Shown piece after piece: positions 22,755-33,009 of a stretch of DNA of 64,000 bases. Source of the DNA: Ophioderma brevispina (lineage: Eukaryota; Echinodermata; Ophiuroidea; Amphilepidida; Ophiodermatidae). The position numbers and the translations under genes are program-made. The stretch lies in contig JAMKCH010014193.1 in NCBI GenBank assembly GCA_023653785.1, positions 1-64,000 of the forward strand, read 5' to 3'. Below the pieces are notes generated by a model. It saw only the letters and a program-made list of their open reading frames with translations, had not been told where the DNA came from and did no database searches. Every line of letters begins with the position of its first letter. Position 1 is the first letter of the stretch.

Positions 22755-23110
22755 CATTAATCATTAATATTAATAATAACCAGTTTTTATATAGTGCTTA
22801 ATCCCCGTAAACAGGCTCAAAGCGCTGTTGCCAATTATTATTTCGCCGCCTTCAAGAAATCGTCACAATCAATTCACTTCATCTAGGTGGCTGCTCAAAG
22901 ACATGCCTTACAATCGCACAAGCCTATCAGCACTTAGATTGTAATATTCTCCATAGCAGCTCCCCAGATTTTGCTTGGGTCGACGAGGCGATTGAGATAA
23001 AGTATCTTGGCCAAGGACACAAACACATTGAACACATTGGGGCTCGAACTCACGATTTTAACAGTCTAGTGATCACGAGTCCTGCGCTTTCCACTGAACC
23101 ACACATGCTC
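22755..23110 (-). mobile_element. tRNA-derived SINE, minus strand
   Basis: Minus-strand head: A-box TGTGGTTCAGTGGAAAGC at 23088-23105, B-box GAGTTCGAGCCCC at 23040-23052. The 3' block AGCGCTTTGAGCCTGTTTAC, then AAGCACTATATAAAAACTGG, precedes a TTATTATTAATATTAATG tail. The layout is the same as 5408-5800, and the 3' block is shared with the LINE end at 32150. Confidence 0.85.
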
Positions 23111-23119
23111 TCATATTAA

Positions 23120-23558
23120 TAGACCATTTGCACGATCCCCAAAATGCATCTCGTATTGTGCCCATTTCCATCCAGGAATTTGTACCAGAGTTCATGTTTA
23201 CAAAAAATTCTGTTGTTCGTTCGCGTCGCCGAACAGTGCCTAAAATTACAATACAAAGTACCTTTTTACGTGAAGTTAATCTTACAAAATGTAGAAGAAT
23301 ATCAAATAAAGAAAAAACAATCAAGGGCATGTGTGAAATTCACAACAAAAAGTGATATTTTCGATCGTAACTGTGCCCTACTTGTCACCTACCGGACGAC
23401 TACAAAACTATAGTGCAACGTCACAGATAGGGTAAGTTTTCTGGTATTCTCGTTACGATCTTAGCCGTATGTTTTTAGCCGACTTGAGGCTGGTACAAGT
23501 TCCCGGATGGAAATGGGCACAATACGAGATGCATTATGGGGATCGTGCAAATGGTCTA
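23120..23558. mobile_element. MITE with about 65-bp inverted ends
   Basis: AGACCATTTGCACGATCCCC (23121) and onward to about 23185 is mirrored by the complement ending GATCGTGCAAATGGTCT (23557). The arms agree at about 90% over roughly 65 bp, including GCATCTCGTATTGTGCCCAT. The ends read TAGACC...GGTCTA, so a TA target site is possible. The 310-bp interior is non-coding. The long, well-preserved arms suggest recent activity. Confidence 0.85.
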
Positions 23559-23599
23559 TCCCCAGCACTAATACCATTCTTACATTCTTTCTGATTGGT

Positions 23600-23935
23600 T
23601 AAAAAACATATAGCTCAAATGGTAGAGGCTGGATTTGCAATCCAGAGGTCACTTACTTGTTCAAATGCTTCTGAAGGTATGGTCACAAGTATTCAACAAA
23701 TTAAAGGGGCATTTCTTGATCCACAACCTCGTCCACCCCGACTTATCTAAAAAAGTTGATATTTTTATATCATCTAAAACTTTAGCCTTAGTAATCTGTG
23801 TGTACCTAATCTTACATGTAAATTCGGTCGTATCTGTAAGAAATATGCAATTTTCTCTTTGTAAACTGACAGAAAGTACAGTACAGTGCCTATGGAACCT
23901 TGGGAAACAAGCAATTTGCTCATAACACAAAACCA
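23600..23935 (+). mobile_element. SINE with tRNA-Ala-like head
   Basis: The head at 23609-23672 has TAGCTCAAATGGTAGAG (A-box), a five-pair anticodon stem CTGGA/TCCAG with loop TTTGCAA (anticodon TGC, alanine) and a B-box-like TGTTCAAATGC. The acceptor stem does not pair. The body starts AAAGGGGCATTTCTTGATCC (23704) and continues through AAAAAAGTTGATATTTTT. The body phrase is of a type I recall from repeated SINE bodies in other marine invertebrates, but I cannot name the family. Confidence 0.65.
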
Positions 23936-24113
23936 CAAGATCAGAATCAACTCAAATTTTGTGAATAGGCTCTTAAGGATATCTAGTGAACACTAAACAG
24001 AAGGTGCTGGAATCATGAACTGCACCTTTAAGCTCCCCAAATATCCTCAAGGTTAGCTTTGCTCAAGGTAAAATCCTAACTTAATAACAGGTACCATTGT
24101 CATTTCTTTTCAG

Positions 24114-24248
24114 TCCAGAGAGAGTGTTCGTCTGATGGCTACAATAGGCCTAGCACTAGCCACCCTACCACTACCTGACATCATGAGTTACCTGCAGCTG
24201 ATACTCACACCGCATCTACAAGCACTGGAAAGAGCTGGTACAGAACAG
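24114..24248 (+). CDS. IPO13: IPO13-like exon
   Basis: An exact 45-codon exon: acceptor TTTTCAG at 24107-24113, donor GTAAGG at 24249. It reads SRESVRLMATIGLALATLPL... to ...ALERAGTEQ. This matches importin-13 TSQCMWLMQALGFLLSALQVEEILKN and the following SLISPYIQQLEKLAEE helix, residue for residue in layout. It is phase 0 at both ends and open throughout, so this exon shows no damage. Its donor region is crowded by two MITE insertions that begin one base into the intron (see 24250-24721). The mRNA-level effect is unknown. Confidence 0.9.
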
Positions 24249-24249
24249 G

Positions 24250-24417
24250 TAAGGAGACGGGAGTTTCCGTAACCTGACCCATCTGAACACACTTTTTTCT
24301 GACACACTTATGAATTCGGAAACCTTAAAGGAATAAACCTGTGCTTTATTCTGTGAAGGGATTCCGAATTCATAAGTGTGTCAGATGGGTCAGGTTATGG
24401 AAACTCCCTAAGGAGAC
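24250..24417. mobile_element. Hairpin MITE with 9-bp TSD at splice donor
   Basis: The element 24259-24408 starts GGGAGTTTCC and ends GGAAACTCCC. The arms pair over about 50 bp (TAACCTGACCCATCTGA and ACACTTATGAATTCGGAA), with a roughly 17-base insertion in the left arm. A 9-bp repeat TAAGGAGAC flanks it (24250-24258 and 24409-24417). The left copy supplies the T of the exon's GT donor. A 9-bp duplication is typical of Mutator-like elements. Confidence 0.85.
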
Positions 24418-24721
24418 CTTCAGAGGGTGCATTGAGTCAATCCCATAATGCACCAGTTTTGGGAAATTTCCCCCTCAATCGGGTCATGTGATCCCACAAA
24501 AATCCTATTCTTAACACATAAAAACCCCTGACATTTACACTCATTTTAGCCCACAAAGCATTAGTACTTAAGGAATTTTAGCATGATTATGAAATATCTT
24601 GTGGTTTTTAATCTTCTTGAACACTTTTTATCCCTAAGTACTGACATGTGTTTAGTACAGTACAATATAGGCACATTGCAATGCTTTTGGGAATGGTTCA
24701 AAACACCCTCCGGGAGACCTT
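24412..24721 (+). mobile_element. MITE family A, copy 2, 9-bp TSD
   Basis: The element 24421-24712 begins CAGAGGGTG and ends CACCCTCCG (inverted, one mismatch). It is flanked by GGAGACCTT at 24412-24420 and 24713-24721. It is the best preserved plus-strand copy of the family also found at 2720-2997 and 61064-61370. Its left target duplication overlaps the right duplication of the adjacent hairpin MITE, so the two inserted at nearly the same point. Confidence 0.85.
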
Positions 24722-25042
24722 TGACTTGGGATCATAGTGGTGGGTTTGTACTTCACTGGCAGACGTCGGCCTGCGCTTAATTGCTTTATGCTTGGAGTGC
24801 TTAAACATACGTGGTGAGCGAAATTTTTGTGCCAATGTCAAGCATCAGTTATCATATGTAGATGAAGTATGATTCCACCATAAATTGTCAAAATTTTTTG
24901 CACATATTCCAGGAGTAGCCGAAGATCCTTCTGCAGTAGTTGATCCATCAAGGTAGCAACATATTATTAATAAAATTACAGATTTCAATTTTTAGTTGTG
25001 TCGGTAACTAATATGAATAATACTTTTTTCCCTTTTTGACAG

Positions 25043-25273
25043 CCACAGCCATCTACCAAATCCACTGTAGTCATCAAACTGAGCATGCTCGGTAACCTCT
25101 GTGCCTCACTCGACCTCAAGCGAGAGGAGAAATCAGAGCTGGTCGAAGGTCAAGTGTCGAGGTCATCAAGCAATGGAGGGGAACCACAGCCAGTTTTGTT
25201 AATTCTTCAACAAGTTCTGCCCATTGTACAGAAATTATTAAATGTGTGGATATCCGACACGACAGTGGTTGAG
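25043..25273 (+). CDS. IPO13: IPO13-like exon
   Basis: A 77-codon exon: acceptor TTTTTGACAG, donor GTGAGA, phase 0 at both ends, open throughout. It reads PQPSTKSTVVIKLSMLGNLC, then ASLDLKREE, and ends VLLILQQVLPIVQKLLNVWI plus SDTTVVE. The importin-13 counterpart runs PNPSNKLAIVHILGLLSNLF...VVVVLQQVFQLIQKVLSKWLNDAQVVE. The middle (about 20 residues, acidic then Ser/Gly-rich) is a variable loop in the family. With the previous exon it forms a continuous run of HEAT repeats. This is the strongest single piece of evidence for the gene. Confidence 0.93.
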
Positions 25274-25299
25274 GTGAGAGGCACTGACTCCATTCTCTT

Positions 25300-25510
25300 C
25301 AAAGTGGTTATAAACACAACCAAAAAAGTAACCACCACCCCTGAAATTTATCTGTCAAGTTCAAACGATACATCGTATTATAAATTATGGGATATATTTA
25401 GAAAGAGTGTTTATTTACGCATGTTTGACACCTCATTTGTGTCGATCGACTGAGTATTGTTGAAGTTATGCCCACTTGACCGAACCCACACCATGATTTA
25501 AAAAGTGGAG
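25300..25510. repeat. Dispersed repeat family C, fragment 1
   Basis: Shares blocks with 28820-29340: ACATCGTAT context, TTGACTGAGTATTGTTGAAGTT-type phrase (25447-25468) and CCCACTTGACCGAACC. It starts only 30 bp after the exon donor. Confidence 0.65.
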
Positions 25511-27147
25511 TAAAACCTATTAGCATAATCATAAGTACATGTTACCTCGTATGTTAGCAGAGTACTCGATTGTTCGTAGGCGTCACATGACCATGTGTAA
25601 GTAACCGTTTATAAAATGGCTGCTAAGTGGTCACAAATTCAGGCAATTTAAGGCTGAATATGCATATTAATTTTGTAAGTAAAATAGTAGCAAAAGTATG
25701 GTCACATGAATGGGCTACAAACAAGTGTTCATACCCCAACTCCTATGATGTGAACACCTTAATTTACAGATGAAAGTCAGTGTGCAGTTCTCTTGGTCTT
25801 TGCATAAATTCTCCTTCACTATAAGTGTCAAAATATCCAAAGTATGAAACACAGCTGCCAAGGATATCCCATAATGTATACATATGATAGATTATTTGAA
25901 CTGACAAATTCAGGGGTGGGGATTAACTTTGAGATAGGTTTATTATGGGATCAAACAAATTTAGATATCTTTTATTCTGGGATCAAAAAAACCACATCTA
26001 GATATTCTTTTTAGTTCTTTTAAATATTATCATGCTATTACTAAATGACGGTAGTTGTGTGAAAAACAGGAAAAATAAGTTTTCCAGAAAAAATGTTTTA
26101 AGGGGAGACAATTTATGATGACAGTGTCATTAAAATCTGCATTTCACTTCAGGAAGCTAAATGCCATACAAAATTGTGGCCAATTGTTCAATTATTTACT
26201 AATGCATAAATAGGCTCACCTACAGTGTAGTTAATGGTAATCCAAAGTTAATGTCACTATGAAACGTAATAGCTCCTTTTCTCCCCCAAGATTGCTTTGC
26301 TATGACATTAGTAATTTTGTAATGTCATTAAAAACTATGTATGTATGTGATACCATTAATTTTACTTTTCCTTCTTCGTCATCAGGGTTTCCTATTGAAT
26401 TACGTACGATTAAAAATAAAGTGAAGTTGGCAATACTATTATGCTGGGAGCCATATCCGGCTCAATAGACGGACAAACAGAATAAAGAGTGAAATTGATG
26501 GGCGTGATTGAATGAGTGCCCTATTATTTTACCTTAGTATGTGGACTATGAGTCTGGCGGGACTATATAAAAACTTCTATACCGGCTTTGTCCTGAGAGA
26601 TTGATAATATAATGTCAATAGAGTGGCAAACATCAAGAAAATTAGATGATAGCACGTTTCACTTCAAGCTCAGTCAAGATCAAATAATTAATAACTAGAC
26701 TCTAATAACACCAAGTGTAAACAAACGTCAAGAAAAAAACAACCGAAATAACCTCGAAATATATGAGAATAATAAATTCATAATAAATTCAGGGTAAGAA
26801 GTTCAGATTGGGAAGAAAAATACTGTAGAAAAAAAGCAAATTATAAATATGCACAATGGTGGAAAGAATGCCACTCATTCATGTGCGTCAAATGTTTTCT
26901 TGATGTCACTTCGGTATGCAATACTGGTCTCTGAGTAAATCGTTGCTTTAATTAGATGAACAGGTTATGTCTCAAACACCATGATATTGGTTTGTCAGTG
27001 AAACGTGATGTTGATGCAGTGGGGAACTGCAGTTCTCAAAGTAATCGCGGAAACACTGCGGGAGTGAAAAAGCCCCTTCCCAAAATGCATGTTCACCCCT
27101 TGTGGGTACCACTTAAAGTATCTTGATTGGGTTCATTACGTGATTAC
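25510..27147. other. Intronic, no gene seen
   Basis: AT-rich non-coding sequence. No exon of the IPO13 family, RNA gene or transposon terminus is recognised. Confidence 0.45.
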
Positions 27148-27296
27148 TCTCCGTTATCCACTGTTTGTTCACGCAATACTGGAACAAATACCTATGGTTG
27201 GGTGCCGTATACATGAGGGCCGTAGGCGAATTGTGTACGCACCCAAACCATAGGTAGGTGCCGTATTGCGTGATAGACCAAAACAGGGGATAATGC
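27148..27296. mobile_element. Hairpin element of about 150 bp
   Basis: CGTTATCC...TTCACGCAATAC (27152-27179) and ACCTATGGTTGGGTGCCGTA (27190) pair with CACCCAAACCATAGGT (27240) and GTATTGCGTG...GGATAATG (27263-27294). The loop is near 27215-27230. It is a short foldback MITE or hairpin; no target duplication is clear. Confidence 0.75.
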
Positions 27297-27299
27297 ATT

Positions 27300-28800
27300 T
27301 AGCATTTAAGAAGAATGAATACTTGAAGGGGTAAGCACTGAACTAAGATCTAAATCTGGAATAGGCCAGCCAGAGGTTAGGAAATTAGAATAGGACATGG
27401 CCAAAGGCAACTTTTGGTACAAATAAATTAAAAAACAAGTTCAGTAGGCCTCAACCACGGGCCCCGGCCTAGTCTGGCCTGTCTCTATTATCCTATGGAG
27501 GGGAATACACAGTGAAAATCCAACAACAACAGTGCAAGACCCAGGCATCATGTCCACAGTGATTATTGTTAGTCAGGCTACATTGTAGGCCAGTGCCAGT
27601 AGTTGCAGTTCTGCAGAGTATGCTACCCACTGCACTGTAGCTGGGGAAAAACTGTAACTCACACTCTTTGAAAGACTCCTGGCAGTAGTCATCATTTCTC
27701 TAAAACATAGGGGAATTGCAGCCCACTCTCCCCCCCTTGCCCCCCTCCCACATGAGAAAATAGGAATAAATCTACTGTATCAATGTGTTTTGATGTAGCA
27801 TCACACACAGCGCCACAGCAGGGTGTTGCAAAAAAGGCCATTTTGACATTGTGCTTCTCAGAGGGTGCTGGCAAAGCAGTCTCTTCCAAAGATGCACAAG
27901 ATCAGTACACACATAGATTGTAAGGTATGTTAAGTAGGGGTCTAATAATTGGTATAATCGTCACGTAATACGGGATATATTACGTGGTTAGCATATTCCT
28001 ACCACCGCCAATACGGAAATATATTAATTAGCCTGTTAACACCAATGAGATTCAAGTATCATGTCTACTAAAATGATAAAGATTTGATATAACTTGGAGT
28101 TAACCAATCAAAGTAGAATTTCGTATGTCTCTCAAAAACCTATAAGCTTTTCTACCATGTCTCTGATTGCTTAAAATATCATATAACCCAATGTTAACCA
28201 ATAAAAGCATTGACCCCATAGACCTCAGCGGGGGTAAAGGATCTGTTTGTCACAACAAATTGAGATTTGGGTTCCTAGCTTATGCCTGTGATTGAAGAAA
28301 GGGGAAGTTGGAGGTAAATTTAAAAGATTATGGTGGTTCCAGAGGTTAAAGGTTGTGATACATCCAAAATTGGTAACAGGCTGCAACTGACTTAAAAATA
28401 TCATACATATATCAAAAGTAACAAATCCATTGATCTCAAATTCCCAAGGAAATCAGATACGAGAATCTTTTTAAAGACTAAAGTTTAAAAACTGCTTAAA
28501 TATGAATATTAAGGTTTTATTTAAAGTTAATGGGAATCGCCATTTTTACTTCATTGGGGAGACACACAATAGCATATTTTGCAGATATCTAAGTAGTCTT
28601 CAGTGTTAAGGGTAGAGCATGTTAATAAGGGCGTTAGATGTATGTTAAAGTATGGCTATTGTGAGGGTTATACTGAGTCATCCAGAGATAAGGAGATTCA
28701 AAGCTATGGCCGTACGATGTTGATAACATTACCCAGGAAAATTACTTGAGAAAAAAATTATATTACATCAACATAAAATGCAGTGATCAAAGGAAAGGTT
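27300..28800. other. Intronic, no gene seen
   Basis: Non-coding, including a C-rich patch near 27725-27745. The minus-strand 65-codon frame at 27692-27889 matches nothing known. Confidence 0.4.
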
Positions 28801-28819
28801 AATAAATACGCCCAAAAAT

Positions 28820-29340
28820 AACTCCCCACCCCTGACATTTGTCTGTCATGTTCAAATGATACATCGTATAGACATTATTATGCAGCTGTGGTGCAATACC
28901 ACAGGCGATTTAGCGAGTTACCGGCCCAAACACTGCCACAATACGCAAAAATATTGGAGAACTTGCTCATGAAACTCACTAAGCACATACTCTGTTATAG
29001 TTTTGAAGCCATTTAAAAACATTTTGTGAAGTCAGCTTCTCTGCAAATAATAATAATATTGGAGGCTTTTTTCGGCTGATAACTGAGGGGAAATATGCCG
29101 CCCTCGCCAAGAAAATATCAGGCTCGTCTTCGGACTCGCCCGATATTGATCTAGGCTCGGCATTATTTTTGTTATAAACCTTCAGCCATCCCAATTTATA
29201 TAATTATGGGATGTTAGCATTGAAGTGGTGTTATTTATCGGTATTTTGACCTCATTTGTGGCGGATTGACTGAGTATTGTTGAAGTTGCCCACTTGAACC
29301 GAACCTACCCCAGGATTTAAAAGTTGCACAGTAAACCCTA
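28820..29340. repeat. Dispersed repeat family C, fullest copy
   Basis: Contains both blocks found separately elsewhere. The flanks are shared with 25300-25510, and the core is shared with 38985-39310 (GTGGTGCAATACCA, ATACGCAAAAATATTGG, TTTTTCGGCTGATAA, CCCTCGCCAAGAAAA, GATCTAGGCTCGG). The core has short inverted motifs around CGCTTGCGCG and CTCGCC...GGCTCG. No protein is seen. Confidence 0.7.
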
Positions 29341-29635
29341 TAGAGAAAGAGAAATAGTCATGCAGAGAAGAGGAGGATTGCACTGACTTCCATCTGTAAA
29401 CAGTATGATTGTCAATAGGATTTACTGCAATTTTTAACATCCTGGGGGGTTCGGCAAGTGGCATAACTTCAACAATAGTAAGTCAATCGACACAAAAGGA
29501 GGTGTCAAAAAGATGCATAAATAACAACGATTACAGCTATAATGTATGTAGGATGTATTCATTTGAACAAAATAAACTTTTGAGAATTCTACAGACTATC
29601 ATCATTTTAAAGATATTCCTGCAAATTTCCAAATA

Positions 29636-30559
29636 TACCGTAATGACCCGAGTATATAGTCCCACACCTTTTTAAGATGAAAATACCTGAAATTTGGGGG
29701 TGGGATAATGCCGATAATCTTGCCCTGAAGTCCGAGTTGAAAATGTCTTGCCTACTGGCCACATACATGTACAGCCAATTCATGGACTTCCGCAATTTTG
29801 AAAGACTCAGAAAGTTTGAAAAATGATGGTTTTTCGATAGTATGTAGTTCCACCCTCATTATGAAGTAGATTTCATCTTTTTATATAAATACCCATGACC
29901 TTAATGTAACTTTAGTGATTTTTTTTAGCAAAAAAACGCAAAAAACGGACAAAAATAGTCGCAGAAAGACTGAACAAATTTGCCAATCAGTGTTTTGGCG
30001 GCGGCCATTTTTGGTTGCGGCCAAAGTGTGCCCTCTGACCCTTCCCACACGGCCTTGTTCAAAATATTCTTGTCGTTTCAGAAAAAAAAAATCAACCAAA
30101 AAACTATTTTATGAAGAAATTTATGAAACTGAATATTTTTATTGGACATGTGATTATTTTTATACTGAAAGATGGAAAAAGAGTGAAAAAAATATGTAGA
30201 ATCACAAGTATGAGTGAAGTAGAAGCCTTGAGTGTTGACCCAGGCAACATGGTCTTCTTCTGTGTTCTATACTCGTAAAGATGTTTTTCACAAACTTAAT
30301 GGTTCCAGACGTATAGAACATTCTTGGATGGATTATAAGATTAAATATGAAATTTCGTATTGCAGGTATTGGAAAATGCATATCATTGGATTCAAGGCTA
30401 AAGGTTTGTTGTTTGAAGAAGATAGGTTTCCGAATGTTGCAGTCAGTGTAGGCCAAGTTTTTGGCATCCGATATAACGGATCTTTAAATTTCTGAAATTT
30501 CCTAAAAAATAGGGGGGGATTATAATGCGAGCTGGGAAATTACTCGGGTCAGTAGGTTA
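29636..30559. mobile_element. 0.9-kb DNA transposon, TA-flanked, no transposase
   Basis: The left end TACCGTAATGACCCGAGTA and right end TACTCGGGTCAGTAGGTTA are inverted copies with a one-base length difference, each bounded by TA. This fits Tc1/mariner-like (pogo/Tigger) insertion habits. The interior has plus-strand frames (29915-30199 and 30232-30495), but neither shows a recognisable DDE, CENP-B-type or other domain. It is probably a non-autonomous or decayed copy. Confidence 0.65.
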
Positions 30560-30724
30560 AATATTTTGACCTTTTGGGTGAATCACTGATAGTGGATTTA
30601 AGCAAGTATTAAATGCAAATAAGTATGGCTACAGTGTGATGCATTATGGGATTGATTAAGCTACCCGTCTAAGCAGCACTAACTGTAGAGGCAACAATTT
30701 AAGTGGCTTATTTTCTTTCTACAG

Positions 30725-30857
30725 GCAATCTGTGAGTTCATTAAGCGAGATAGGTCGTACAATTCAGGATGAACGGGCCCTTTGGTTACCTCAGTGCAGA
30801 GTTGATAGTGCAGATTTCAACGCTTCCCAACCGTCAGTATTAGAGCTTGACCAACAG
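30725..30857 (+). CDS. IPO13: IPO13-like exon, frame-disrupted
   Basis: Acceptor TCTACAG and donor GTAGAA frame 133 bases that follow the preceding exon's ...VVE. Importin-13 continues AVCAIFEKSVKTLLDDFAPM, then VPQLCEMLGRMYSTIPQASALDLTRQ (138 bases). Here the matching pieces are in different frames: AICEFIKR, IGRTIQDE, LVTSVQS, LIVQISTL, then PSVLELDQQ. At least four single-base shifts are needed, and a single frame meets stops. The exon is about five bases shorter than expected. Either the gene copy is dying or the assembly lost bases. The intact exons at 24114 and 25043 argue that errors may be local. Confidence 0.75.
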
Positions 30858-30859
30858 GT

Positions 30860-32140
30860 AGAAGGTGTAAAGAAATAATAATAATCGTCCCAGCCGAACA
30901 AGTTCGGGAACGGAGGGACTATGAAATGGGCTCCGTCCGTCCGTATGTCTGTGATAAAATGTTAACCTTGAATTCTGTGATTAAAAATGTTAACCCAGTA
31001 GGCTGTATCTTGAAACACTATTAAGGCACACAAAAGTCCTTTGCTTAATGGAAGTGCATATTATATATAGGACCATAATTTAATGTATTGCTGAACCGGT
31101 ACATAGGAGTGACACAAAATGTCTTCGCTACATGAAAGACTATTAGTCCTTCGCTTCAAGAAAGTGCATTATGGCATGCAAGTTCTGGATTGGAAAAGCA
31201 TGATATAGGCGGGTTAGGTATGAATGAGCTATTAAATTGCATAATTAAGTATCACTGACACGGTACAGCGATATCGAGTACAAATATGATTTCGCCTTGT
31301 TAAACTCTTATAACGTGCGCAACAAATCCACTGAAGTGAAGGGCGCATGGCTGTGGAGCGCTCAGGCTGCGACAACACAACCCCGAGAAAAATCCAGAAT
31401 GAAAGGAAGGCATTATGGGAAGAAGTTCCAATTTTAGATGTAGAGGAAAACAAAGTTCTCAGAGAAAACCTGTGAGGATGGGTTTGGATCAGCAACGTAA
31501 ATTCACATATGACACAGGCTCCACAGATGCGGTGAGATATGCACAAGTATTTCAGGCAAATGTGTAGATTTGAGTAAACCAGTCAAGATTATAAGATTTG
31601 TTGAGTGGTGTAGAATTCACAGACACTGACAAAAAAGCGAATGAGCAAGTTTAGGGCCCCTTGCAAAATTATTCCTCTGACAGCAACACGGAGGGTAAAC
31701 TGAGGACACGTGGGTATGATGCTCTTTGTTTTGAGTCACATCTGTATTCAAAGGCAAGGCAGCAATTGATAAGTCTGGTCAACTTCTTCATACCAAAACA
31801 AAACAAAAAAAGTATGTGTCCGATTGTCTTTTTCTCTACCTGACCCCTCTCAGTCATAAGAGTGTAAAGTCACAATAATCTGGTTTGCGTAGCTCTTGAT
31901 TTGCTATCAAGAATTTAAATCAAAACAGAAACTTCAAAAAAGTAAAACTTAATAATTTCAGACTTTCAATCATAGCAATACCACTACACAATCCCAACTT
32001 CGTCATGGGTAGTACCTGTTGAAGTATCTCTTAGAAGCTGCAGAGTACCCACCCGTAGGGTATGGGTACCACTGTCGCGGCAATATAAAAAGTGGGGGGT
32101 ATCCATCCACCTAGGTACACACATAACTAACATAACATAA
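30860..32140. other. No further IPO13 exon recognised
   Basis: Non-coding sequence after the last IPO13-like exon. The roughly 250-300 C-terminal residues of the family were not found here or elsewhere to the right. Confidence 0.5.
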
Positions 32141-32760
32141 CATAACATAAGCATTATATAGGCGCTTTTACTTATGAAGGCAAAGAGGCTTAGACAGTCC
32201 AGAAAAGCAGAGAAAAGAACAATAAAGAACAGGAAAAGGTGAAGGTGAAATTCATAACATTAGGATTCAGATATGTTTTGAGATGTCTTTAAAAAACTGA
32301 ATACTACTAGAGTGTCTGAGTGATTGAGGCAAGGTGGTTCCAAAGTGTTGGTGCAATGTTTGCAAAGCCAGATTTTGTCACCTGCTGCAGTATAAGTTCT
32401 ATTACAAGTACGTCTGGTTGCTTGTCCTTGTGTGACGGAGATATGTGTGCAAGTGAAGGTCTAAATAAATGGAGGAGATTCCTCAAATAAGCAGGTGCTA
32501 GGTCATTGAGTGATTATAAATAAGTAAAAGAATCTTGTATGTGATCTTTTCCTTTTACAGGTAGCCAGTGCAATTCGTTGATGAGTGGGGTTGTATGTTC
32601 ACGGTAACCTGCTTTAAAAATCAGCCGCGCAGGAACGGTTTCTGTATTTTGTACTTTATGAATGTCCTTAGATGAAATAGCCATAAAGAAAGTGAGTTGG
32701 AATTAATCCAATACGTGAGGTTATGGAGTGATCTAAACAGCATGGTACAAGTATCGTTGT
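32140..32760 (-). mobile_element. L2/CR1-like LINE, C-terminus and 3' end
   Basis: The minus strand encodes pieces in the right order for the post-RT end of L2/CR1-type ORF2: PLINELHWLPVK (about 32590-32555), SLNDLAPAYLRNLLHLFRPS (about 32510-32455), a QGQATRRTC...GDKIW stretch and a final SFLKTSQN near 32290. LHWLPV and LAPxYL are standard for this group. Frameshifts and a stop interrupt it. After the ORF comes a short 3' UTR ending AAAGCGCCTATATAATGC and a (TTATG)n tail at 32131-32151. It is a 5'-truncated, inactive copy. Confidence 0.85.
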
Positions 32761-33009
32761 CTACGTAGTAGCTTAACCACTAGTCACACCCATGTGGGAT
32801 ATGTGGGAGGACCTGTTGGGTACTTGAATGCAAATGAGCTTTGAGCTCTGTGTATTAACTTAATAATTTTATCCATTAATCATTTTGGTCAACTGTGTTA
32901 AATATTTTTAATATTGTTGTTTTGTTTTTATATAGAGTTTTCAATGTATTGCTCAACAAAAACTTGGGTAGGCGCGCACGGGAGGCAAAAGACCTCATTT
33001 TTGTTGCGG

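Noticed and set aside
23605..23675. Working tRNA-Ala(TGC) gene
   Set aside because: The anticodon arm is good, but the acceptor stem and T-stem do not pair and a SINE-like body follows.
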